Below, one piece after another: positions 35,201 through 47,200 of a stretch of DNA of 64,000 bases. The translations under genes were made by a program, and so were the position numbers. Position 1 is the first letter of the stretch. The number at the start of each line of letters is the position of its first letter. A model generated the notes under the pieces. The model saw only the letters and a program-made list of their open reading frames with translations, ran no database searches and had not been told where the DNA came from. The stretch covers positions 13,040,798-13,104,797 of the forward strand of contig NC_083596.1 of the NCBI RefSeq assembly GCF_027579695.1, written 5' to 3'. This stretch comes from Neoarius graeffei (taxonomy: Eukaryota > Chordata > Actinopteri > Siluriformes > Ariidae).

Positions 35201-38200
35201 AGTTTCCTCTGCTTTGCCATGTGTCTCTTTTGGGCAACATAGCTACAGGTAAACAAAAAACCTGTTTATTAACATAACTATGAGCTATTACAAAGTTGTT
35301 AAGACTGGATCCTCATTCCAATAGACATGATCTAGAGGGGTGTTCACATGGCACGTATTTGCATCGATGCTGCACCGATGTATTTTGTTGCGATATATCT
35401 TACACCAGTGTAAATTTTGTGGAGCGTTCACACGTCACAAACCTGCTTACTAGAGAGAAGCGTGTTAGCACTGGTGCAGCCCCACTTGCATTCACACGGC
35501 AGTTTTTGCGACCGTGCTATACGATAGTAATAATGCAGAAATGAAATATGCGCATGCGTGAAAATGTACTTCCTTTTCCCGGTTGTCATGGCATCACCAA
35601 GCGCCGGGAAAACAACGTGGATGAAGACACCAGTGTTGCCAGATACTGCTGACGTTTTCCAGCCCAAAATATGTTCAAATCCACCAAAATGCACTTAAAA
35701 CCGCCCAATCTGGCAACACTGGAAGACACGCAGTTCTGTTGTTGTTGATATTCGCCGTTTTGGAAGCGCAAAATACCAGGATGCAAATTATGCAATGCCC
35801 GTATGTAATCAACTCTCCTCACGCGTAGCGAGTCTACCCCTGTAGCGTTCAGATGTCCTGTTTTATATCGGTGCTGCCCCGCAAACTAGCATTTACTCCG
35901 GAGTAAATTTTTTTAAACCACCTCCCGAGCAGGGTTAGATTTGCACCGGTTTAAGCAGCTTTCAGGGGCTACACCGCTATAACTTTGTACCGTATGAACG
36001 CTCTACCGGGGCAGCCCTGGTGCTACACCAGAGTAAAAGTTGCCGTGTGAACACCCCTTAGGTTACGGTAGTTAGTCTCTAAATTAACTAAGCATGCAAT
36101 GTACAATATTTTTTGGTAATGTAGGCTAGTCTACTCCTATTTTGCCTAACATTAGCCTACTGGCAAATATCAAGTAACCTGTTAAACAGTGAAATGGTAG
36201 AATTACAGAAAACTACAAGCCTAGCCCATTTAGCCTAATCTATACACACCTCTGCATTGGCAACTCGCTGAAGTGTAGGTACAGGCACCCTGACTCGCTC
36301 CCTCATAACATCAGGCCCCTTGGAAGCACTTTGCTCTGGGACTGGAAGGACACTGGATGTGGTCATAACAGTGCACACTTTTTGACGGTGCACCTCTGTT
36401 TGGCAGTGTGCCAAAAGATCATGAGAGCCTTTGTTGCTGTAATTTTTTTATTTTATTTTTTTATTCATTTTGAATACCCGGCTTTGTCTATCTTATGAAA
36501 AAACTGACAGCGGGAAGCTGTGCTGAACTCCCTTCACTTCAGTCTTGACCTCGATTTTTAGCCAGGCCCAGCTCCACCTGCACCTCAGACCTGCATCAAG
36601 CTTTGCTACATAAACAGCGTCTTCCTCTTTAAGCTCCCTCATTCTGGAAAAGATGTTTCAGGGCTCCTTTTTGTTATGTTTGTAAAGGCTCACTCTAACT
36701 ACATCCATCCATGTTAAATGATCCGCCGGAGAAGGTGTTTCAATCACTTAAAAAAACGCCGGTGTACTAACGTTAATGTTACGTGTTCGTTTTCATTCCT
36801 CATCTTGTGACAATGTTGCATTATCATCAGATAACAGTACGGATGCAGTAGAGCGAGCCTTCACAAAAATTATTCGAACTGAACTGACTGGCATGAAAGG
36901 TTAACGTTAACACACAATTCACTGATGTTAGCTGACATCCTAGCTAACATTAGCATACAAGCTGAAAAACTTTACATTATGTACCTATAACGTTAAACAT
37001 GTTGGAAAAGGTTTCATGTCACGACACGTGTAACGTTGCGAAAGTAGGATTATCTTTGACAAACCAAGTTTAATTTACACAGCATATTACATTGTTGGGG
37101 GGCGGCACGGTGGTGTAGTGGTTAGCGCTGTCGCCTCACAGCAAGAAGGTCCTGGGTTCGAGCCCCGGGGCCGGCGAGGGCTTTTCTGTGTGGAGTTTGC
37201 ATGTTCTCCCCGTGTCCGTGTGGGTTTCCTCCGGGTGCTCTGGTTTCCCCCACAGTCCAAAGACATGCAGGTTAGGTTAACTGGTGACTCTAAATTGACC
37301 GTAGGTGTGAATGTGAGTGTGAATGGTTGTCTGTGTCTATGTGTCAGCCCTGTGATGACCTGGCGACTTGTCCAGGGTGTACCCCGCCTTTCGCCCGTAG
37401 TCAGCTGGGATAGGCTCCAGCTTGCCTGCGACCCTGTAGAAGGATAAAATAGGATGAGATTACATTGTTGGCAGATAACGAGACTTACCTCAAGTCTGTC
37501 GCTAGTGTCCATAGATCTCTGAAGTCTCTGACGCAGGTCGTATGTTTACGGTCTGTGGTTTAGTCAGGCAAAGGTTTAGTTCGCCGTGGGAAAGATGGAT
37601 TGACTTGGATGTTTGTGATTGGCCAAATGAGTAGCGTGTGATTGGCCAAATGACTCTTGTGAAGATGGCAATCCCATTTTACTGAAAGTCCCATCCACCG
37701 CTGAGCCCCAAACCCCCCCAAAAAAAACTCTTCGGATCTAGATGAATCACGAGAATGACACACATTTTAGCTGTGTTCACATATATACCGGTACGATAGT
37801 GGTATAACCGTATCGATACAAAGTATACCGGTACAGTTTAGTGCATCTGTCCACACTAGCGAGAAATGTTTGCGGTTTTCTTTCACGGTAGTTGAAATGT
37901 GCGTGCGCGAAATGTTTCCATGGTTACTGAGTAACTTCCTTCCGAGAATATGGCGGATGAAACAACGTGTGTGTGCTTTTTATTGTCAATGTACAGTCTG
38001 TATTTCTGGTGGTCATTTATTCAGTCGAATCGTATAAAACGCACGAGGCAGTTGAGAAAGAAACAAACGAATCTCCGTTCTTCACTATTTTATTCAGCGA
38101 AGACATTGATTGAGGTGTGTGACTTTGCGCATTATATTTGTATCGATACAGAGCCGCTTCATCTGTCCACACTACAGCGAAGCGCTACAGTACCGATACT

Positions 38201-41200
38201 GTACCAGTACGAAACCCATACATTTGTGGGTTTTGTACCGATACAGTTATACTGCTACAGTACCGGTATAGTTGCTGGTGTGGACAGGTGTTGCGGTACG
38301 AAAGTAGTATCGTATCGGTACAGAATCCCTAGTGTGGACAGTAGGGTGGTCCCCAATTTTTTTTTTTTAGGATTTTGTAACGACCACTTTTTTTTTACAT
38401 TGCCTAAAAGAAGTTATTGTGCGAAATTTGGTTAAGATTGAACAATGTTTAGAGGTGCCACAAAGCCATTAAAGTTTTCACTCAAGACACAATATAAAAT
38501 AATGTGGCTTATTAACTGTTTCATATTAATACAAACAGTACAGTAATATAACTTCCTGTGTTCAAAGTAACTATAGCTATTACTTGTCTGTGATTTTCTA
38601 AACCCTTCGGTATTCTGGTATCTTGTGGAGATAAAAGAACACACTAAGGACTTCCCTAGCAGAAGGAAGCTTTCTCCCAGACAGTTCCTTGGAAGTGGGA
38701 CCAGTTAACCAAACATAATTGTCCTTCCTGGTTTTGTGCTTTGCACCACCGGTACTACTTGTATTACTGTTGCTAGCCATCTGAAAAACATAGAAAGAAA
38801 AACATTCACAACTTCATCAGCATATTACGATCAGTGCTCATTGTTTAAGAAGCCCTTAGCGCATGAAAGTTAACCTTCTATCAGTCTATAAACTCTTCCT
38901 GCCTCTTCTTTTTCATAGAAGTGGCGTATTCCCTCTAGAACTGTGACTTTTTGGGGGTTTGAGATCTTCTCTGCAACAGTCTACGCACCAAGTAATGTTA
39001 ATGGCTTAACCCGATTTGCAACCTCGTGTGGCACCTCTAAATATTAACCAATTTTTCTGAAATTTTGCTTGTTGCCTTCTTTTAGCCTATGTAAAAAAAA
39101 AAAAAAAATGGTAGGGTGGTCGGAATGTCTCATCTCATTATCTCTAGCCGCTTTATCCTTCTACAGGGTCACAGGCAAGCTGGAGCCTATCCCAGCTGAC
39201 TATGGGCGAAAGGCGGGGTACACCCTGGACAAGTCGCCAGGTCATCACAGGGCTGACACATAGACACAGACAACCATTCACACTCACATTCACACCTACG
39301 GTCAATTTAGAGTCACCAGTTAACCTAACCTGCATGTCTTTGGACTGTGGGGGAAACCGGAGCACCCGGAGGAAACCCACGCGGACACGGGGAGAACATG
39401 CAAACTCCACACAGAAAGGCCCTCGCCGGCCCCGGGGCTCGAACCCAGGACCTTCTTGCTGTGAGGCGACAGCGCTAACCACTACACCACCGTGCCGCCT
39501 GGTCGGAATGTTTTAGTAAAAAAAAAATTTTTCCCATACATTTCGGGACCACCCTAGTGGACAGGGTATTTGTTTGCAAAACGGCGAATTTCACCGAAAA
39601 GCGACTAGTTTGCAGGTATGTCTGTTGAGGAATGTATTACTTGCATATTCAATGTCAATATCATGTGGGCGGGGGTCGGGAGGGTTAATCGATTAATTGT
39701 TCATTAATGTTAGTGACTGTTGAGCAAGAAAATCTCTTTAAATGTGCAACCGTACTGTGTTAACTGTTAACTTGTGTACACTTTAATTCATAAATGTGTT
39801 AACCTGTGTGTGTGTGTAGGTGCCTCAGTGGTGTGTGGAGTACGCACTCTCTCTGCAGTTTACTCAGGGTCTAGTTTGCTGCTGTCAGCCGTACTCAGCA
39901 GCAGCTTGCAGCTTGGCCATTCGTGTAGCGGATGAGATGGACCTAAGTCTGGGGCTCGAGGTTGGTTACAGGGTCCCTCATGATGATGGCAGCACTCCAG
40001 ACACTTTACTACGGTAAGAAAGGGCCCTACACGCAACGCGTATACCATATTTGGTTAATTGGGGGCGTGCCCATATTTAAATGATCAGAAAGATGCAAAT
40101 ACACAGTGGCTGCACGCAGTTGCTGTTTATTAAGATCTGTTACTTCGACTCATAATCCACTTGTGTACATTTGTTGAATTCTGTTTTTTGTTCGATATTT
40201 TTAAGAGCCGTTTAGAAGAATTAAATAGCAGTGATAAATGAGTTCTCTTTTTCCTTTTGATTTTCATTTCCTTTTTTTTTTTAAATATTCAAATATTTCT
40301 TACCCCAACTCGCAGACAGTTCCCTTTTATTCCGAGTTTAAACTTCCAGTGTTTTTGATGTTTGACGCTGACTTTTTTTTTTTCCTCTTTTCTACAACCT
40401 TTCGTACCCCAGCTTTGTCACAGATGCACTCCTACTGGAGGAGATGATGTCAGACCCCCTGCTACGGCGCTATGGAGTGCTGGTACTAGACGAGGTGCAA
40501 GAACGCACCGTGGCCAGCGATGTCCTCCTGGGCCTGCTACGGGACGTCTGCCGGCAACGTACAGAGCTTCGTGTGGTGGTGCTCGCTGCGCCCCCTGTGG
40601 CTGATACCATCGCAAATTTCCTGGGAGAAGAAGTCCCTCACCTCAGAGTCCTCCCTGCACCAGACAGGACTGTTGCAGAAATACTGTACAGAGATCCACC
40701 AGCTGGCAGAGACCCGGCTACAGCTGCATGCCACATGGTGCTGGATCTGCACCGACGAGGAGAGGAAGGAGATATACTAGTTTTCCTGCCCAGTGCGCAG
40801 GTAATGTATAGATGCGTCCGCTCGCCAACCACACTCGCCCAAGTCCACTGTAGCTTAAGATTCCTGTACTTGGCTGACAGGTTCATTGTGTTCCGAGATG
40901 CTTTTCTGCTCACCACGGTTGTAAAGAGTGGTTATTAGCTCGTGCCATCATATGCTGTCTATCCAGCATCATCCACATTTCACGAAAATCACTTCTCTCT
41001 CAGCTCTTCACCGTTTTTTTTTTTTTTTTTTTTGGCAGGAAGGTAGGTCTGCCAGGGGTGCATATTAGCCTAGGAAATCCCATGCTGCTTTGCACAATCG
41101 TTCCGATCTGAAAAGACAGCATGGAAACTATGGTCTAAAGGCTCGCCTGAGTTAGGGAGCCAATCAGAGAGTGGGGAGGGGTGGAAAGACGGTGACGCGT

Positions 41201-44200
41201 ACTACTCGACAAATGGAAGCTTGTAGTTTATTTGGGACTGTTTACGGATCACATTTAACATGGCGGCGAGCGATACGAACCAAACTTTGGATCAAGCTTT
41301 AGACGCTGTTCTGAATAGTTTAGAGCGAAAGTTTGTTTTAAAAAAAAGAACAGCGTTTGGCGTTACAGTCTTTCGTTGACACAAAGACAGATGCCTTTGC
41401 CTTGCTCCCGACAGGGTTTGGTAAAAGTCTCATTTACCAACTAGCCCCCTTAGTGGCTAAGCAGTAATCGTTCTGTGCCATTGTTTTCCTATTTTTGTTT
41501 TGCCTTCTCTTTCCTTCTCCTCTTCACCTCTTCGTCGCTCTAACTACGTCACCGGGTACAACTGCCATGATTGGCCATGGGCTACGTATACGCCAAATGA
41601 TAGACATTCGCAACGTCCAATAAACGGCCGTTGACAATCGTAAACCACACCTCCCCTACGAGAAATTCAATAGGCGGATTCCAGACCATATTTCACTTGT
41701 GATAGGGTCTGGTGTTAACCAGACTAGGTGCATATGGCTTCTACCCAAATTTGCATAATTGCACTTAATGATGAAGATATGGAGTAATTAAGCCCTAATG
41801 AGCAATTTCCACACACATCGCTTCTTCTCCTTCAATTCTTCACCGATTTTAATTCTTTCTTGCATGAAGGTCAGGGTACCTAGGGTGCATGTAACGTCTA
41901 CCCAGATTTGCTTACTTACAATTATTAATGAAGTTATGGCCTAATTAAGCCTTAATGAGCAGTTCAACAAAAATCGCTTCTTCTCTGTCAGTTCCTCGCC
42001 GTTTTGTATTCTTTCTGGCAAATAGGTCGGTATTCCTAGGGTGTATATCGCTTCTGTATGTAGCTTGCAACATTTATCGCGCAAGTTGGCTCACTTTAGA
42101 TCGTTTCTTCCGGACTAGACAGGGCCAGAGTGAGCCACGCCATCATTGAGGGTCTCGTTTGAGTTAGCGCGTTCTTCCTGTGAGCTCTCACCAGTCCATT
42201 TTACGCTGACCTCTCTCCTCAACTGCTGCTCACTGGATGGTGTTTGTTTTTTGCACAGTTTTGTATAAACTCTAAAGCTTATTGTGAGTGAAAATCCTAG
42301 GAGATCAGATCTCTCTCCCAGTTAAGATGATCTTAACTTTACAATGCTTTTGGGAAGCATGAGTCAGAGCTCTGTGTGTCATTGTGAGTGAAAGAACAAC
42401 AACAACAACTCTGCCCTTTCTCTCTGTTCTGAAATGTATCTCAGGTATAGTGGCTTGAATTACATTTTACAGCTGTATGGTCATTGTGCGCTTTGACAAG
42501 AGGCAGGTAAATGTTTTCGGACGAACTATCCCAGGCTTATATTCATTGAAAGGAGTGCCGGGAAAGAAATATAGAAAATGCCAAATGGGTTCATGCATGT
42601 TTCATTTTCCACTTAAGGTCTAGCTGACATTGTGTTTTGGCTCACGTGATCGTATGAACGTGTTTTTGGGTCAATTCCTTAATCAGACGTTCTTCTTATT
42701 ACTTATTTATTGTAGTCCACACCCTTCTCTCGCTCTCTTTCTCTCTCACAACTGTGGTACACCCTTTCTCCTTCAGCAGCATTGTATCTGCCGAGTAGAT
42801 CGTGTGTCGGGCACTAAGATCACTTACTCTATTGGAAACAACACGCTCAAACAATCATTACACCACCAGTGCATATGACTGTCATGCGCCTACACGGCTA
42901 CTCCTTTTGTCAATATTATCACAGCACGGCGCATTTCCTCATCCTTGCTCTCCCAGCAATAATTCAGCGAATTGCTATAAATACAAGGAGCCATTCAGTC
43001 TATTTTAACTGATCTGGATTACATAATGTTGTTTTCTTTATTAATATACTGAATGTAAGAGGTGGAGTGCTTGTGCGTTTGTTAGAGAGCACGCTTGTAT
43101 TGTTTAATATATAATTGTAGAAGCAAACACTCATAGTTACACTTCTGATTAGGATTAAGAACATGTGTCCATCGGGACAATCGCATATTGAGGAATCATG
43201 CAGGCTGGAGCAGGAAACAGGAATGGAAAATTACAACACGGGCTGGATTTCTTTACAAAAGATGGTGTATAATAGAATATCGAGGAAATTGAGATCCTTC
43301 TGGATGATGATGGAGAATAATCTTAGAGGTTTTAAAGGAGTACGCCACCCCCAGGTGAAATTGAGTCAGTCCCTAGAGTTGGATGAGTGAGCCAAAGCGT
43401 TTTGTAGCCGACCCAGCCATTGTCCTGATCTAGAAACGCCCCGGTTAGCTTTAGCTTAGCGTAGTCGCTGTAATCCGGCGTGTCCAGCTAGCATTGTCGT
43501 TGCAAAAGTGAATCAAATAACTCAAGATTTTTTATAATTATTTCTCATGACCTGTACATTCACATCGATAATTTGCATATCAATGCAAATTAACACGAAG
43601 GGATTTACTAGACCAATTTATATCTGGAACTATTTTCGGCCACAGCACAGGCAAAGCACCGCTGCAGGCGCAAAGACACCACGCAGCACCACAACTTCCG
43701 TCAATACACCAGAGAACTTAGTAGTCACGTTGGTGTATTGACGGAAGTTGAGGGTTTTCAGGTGCTGCGTGGTGTCTTTGCGCCTGCAGCGGTGCTTTGC
43801 CTGTGCTGTGGCCGAAAATAGTTCCAGATATAAATTGGTCTAGTAAATCCCTTTGTGTTAATTTGCATTGATATGTGTACTCGATGTGAATGTACAGGTC
43901 ATGAGAAATAATTATAAAAAATCTTGAGTTATTTGATTCACTTTTGCAACGACAATGCTAGCTGGACACGCCGGATTACAGTGACTACGCTAAGCTAAAG
44001 CTAACTGGGACGTTTCTAGATCAGGACAATGGCTGGGTCGGCTACAAAACGCTTTGGCTCACTCATCCAACTCTAGGGACTGACTCAATTTCACCTGGGG
44101 GTGGCGTACTCCTTTAAAAGGTGACCCAGTTCCCTGAGATCTTAATAAAATGTCTGTGACATTCTTTGGTCAAAATACTAAAGGATAAAGCGCCACACGC

Positions 44201-47200
44201 TGTGTTCTCACCCCGTCTGAACAGCCCTGTTCAAAACGGCTGATTTGAATGACTGTTCCTTTAAATGATAACGAGCCACTGCTCATCTCACCTCACCCCC
44301 TGTTCCACCAACCAATCAGGTAGCACTGTCCTCATAAATATTCATTCACAAAGGGAGTTCTCAAACCATGAGTGGAGAGAATCCAACGAGGGGGCGGGAT
44401 TATTCTAATGAGCTCCACTTGTGACAGAAATGCCCCTTTTCCACCAAAGCAGTTCCAGGGCTGGTTCGGGGCCAGTGCTTAGTTTGGAACCGGGTTTTCT
44501 GTTTCCACTGACAAAGAACTGGCTCTGGGGCCAGAAAAACCGGTTCCAGGCTAGCACCAACTCTCTGCTGGGCCAGAGGAAAGAACCGCTTACGTCAGCG
44601 GGGGGCGGAGTTGTTAAGACCAACAACAATAACAAGACCGCGAAAGATCGCCATTTTTAAGCGACGAGAAGCAGCAGCTGTACAGTACAAACGCGAAGTC
44701 ATCCATTATTATTGTTGTTGCTGCTGCTTCTTCCGCGTTGTTTTTGCTTTGATATTCGCGCCAAGGTTTATGCAAACGTAGCGACGTAACTGATGTATAC
44801 AGCGATGTAATGACGTATACAACGACGTAACTGACGTATACAATGACGTGTCTTCTCTTAGCACCGCGAGCGATGGAAAAGCAAACTGGTTCTCAACTGG
44901 CTCGCAAGTTGAACGAGTTGTGAACCAGCACCAGCACTGGCCCCGAACCAGCCCTGGAACTGATTTGGTGGAAAAGGGGTAAAAGAGGAGCCATATCTAA
45001 ACGGCTTGTCGAAACACGTTTTCTGAAAAATGCAGCAGAAAAGAAACTAATAGGGTGTCTTCTTTCCGAAGTTGTGGGTTGGTAGGCTCCAGATATCAAA
45101 ATGTATGTGCACAAGCACTGAAAGTGGGTTTTTCATAATGCAGCCCCTTTAAAGGAGAACTGAAGGCAAATTTTTTTTTTTTAATCAAAATTCTGTTTCT
45201 CATTTTATTAAATATCGGAATGCATTTTTGATCGCTATTTTGTCGCTGCGATAGCAAGTTATGAGTGTTTGAAATATGCTCTGTAATATATTGGTCCGTA
45301 TGTCAAAGCTATGGCCGTAAATGAGATTCGTTGAGACCTGTGCAAGACATCGTAGGACGGAAGTAAAACGTACCGCGGAAATCAAAGTGACCGACATCTG
45401 CCAACGTTGTCAAAAGACGCGCGCGCGCCGTCTTTCGAATGCTGACGTAATCAAACCGGAAGTTTTGTTTGTTTTGATAGCAGTCAGGAAAGTTTGAAAA
45501 AAGTAGGCAGTAATCATCATTTAAACTCGTTTTTGTGCGATATTTCATTTGGAAAACAGTTTTCAAAATGGCGGCACTGACACCTGGCTGACACTTCATG
45601 TTTCGAAGTCTCGCACAAGTCTCGTGAAGATCGCGCGGATAAGCGACGCCTGCCGTGGACCAAATGAACTAAATTCAACACGGCTAAAAACCGAATAGGC
45701 TAATAACTATAATATTTAATTGCAATTAGTTGACAATGAGTCACGATATAAGGTTACTAAAACCGAAAACGTAATTGAATAACATGTTAATTAAGAAATA
45801 AAGCAAGTTTAAAAATGACTTCAGTTCTCCTTTAATTTAATCCAAGGTTGTATTTCATGAGACCTCATGGGTGTGTGTTTTTTTTTTTTTTTTTTTTTTT
45901 TTTTTTGAGAAACAAACCTGATATAAGGTAATTATCTAGGAGATGTTATGTACTTGTTTGTTAAATTTTCATGAGATTATTGGCTCTGTGTGGTTTTATA
46001 TATACATGTTAGACTGCATGTTCTCAGCACTTCCCATAAGCAGAGGCTCCTTCACTTTACACAAAGGGAGTGGACTTGTATTTAAAATCACATTCTCTGC
46101 TGATAATATTTACTACTTCACTTTTATCTGCAGGAAATTGGTGATTGTGCAGCTCTGTTGGAGAAGGAGTGCATAGCTCTGAGCCCACAGCTGGGCACGT
46201 TGCGGGTTCTGCCGCTCCACGCAGGCCTCGGTGGAGCCGCTCAGCACGTTTATACAGCAGACGGAGATGACAGCCAAGCTGAAACGAAAGAAGATGAGAA
46301 GGCTGGACCGTGCTTAAGACGCAGGGTCATCCTTTCAGACACTCTGGGAGAATCCTCATTCTCTTTGTTCAATATTCGTTACGTCATTGATACAGGACTC
46401 GAACTCAAAACCGTAAGTTCTGGTTAGTAGGCAGTCGAAATGTAAAATATTTGATGGAAAAAGGATTTTAAAACCAGTTTCTTGCATTTTTTTTTTTTTT
46501 TTTTTAAATCCAAGCATATTCTGTAATGTTTTCAAAATAAGAGAACAGTTTGCGAATCGAGCAGACATGGCATACTGTTCGAGCCATAATTATTAGCACC
46601 CTTGAAGTGTGTGAGGAAAAAGGATTTTATACTAGCCTGGCAAGCCAGACTAAATGTGAATATTTAGTCTGGCCTCGATCCGTAGACATTTCTGAAGGGT
46701 GGGGGTGGAACAACCCGCTGACTTTCAAACTGTCTCTGTGCGTATAGGCCAACGCTCTGACCAATCAGCGCAACTGTGACGTAGTCAGAGCGACAGAAAG
46801 CAGTGGGGGAGACCTTGAAATAAATAATTTTTCAAAATGCGTATTAATTAATAAACAGGTTCTAGATATTAAGAAGTTTGGAGATAATGACCACAAGTTT
46901 GGAGTCTGTACCACATACTTAACGTACACTCTTATTTTTCTCCAAGTGTTTTTCAAGGGTTTGCTTAAACTGTTTTTGAGAGTTTTTATTTAGTGGTGTT
47001 TGGTGAAATAATTTCCCTTAAATTTAAAATAACAGGAAAATAAGAAACAATCAAAAAGTAATGTTTCAAAGCTGTTTATTAATTCTTCGTAATGCACAAA
47101 CTAGCCCCATCCTTTTGGCTACGAGCGGTAGATCAGACTTTTGCCATAGCCGGTCGGCAAAACAGCGAAAACGTCCTTCTTGAAAAGGAATGAGCGGAGA

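Larger units (their letters stand above)
37769..39570 (+). mobile_element. ACCGGTAC-rich element (family D) copy 1, interrupted
   Basis: Both end regions are rich in TACCGGTAC/TATCGATAC palindromes and CTGTCCACAC motifs. The start AGCTGTGTTCACATATATAC and end AGTGTGGACAGGGTAT are shared with copy 2 at 54405-55096. A frame from 37950 starts [20 protein letters not shown] and is conserved in copy 2; its family was not recognised. A 1.2-kb element is inserted near the right end. Confidence 0.65.

Noticed and set aside
3617-39499. tRNA genes at the SINE heads
   Set aside because: A and B boxes are present, but each is fused to a SINE body and tail with target duplications; the clover-leaf is not preserved as in a working tRNA.
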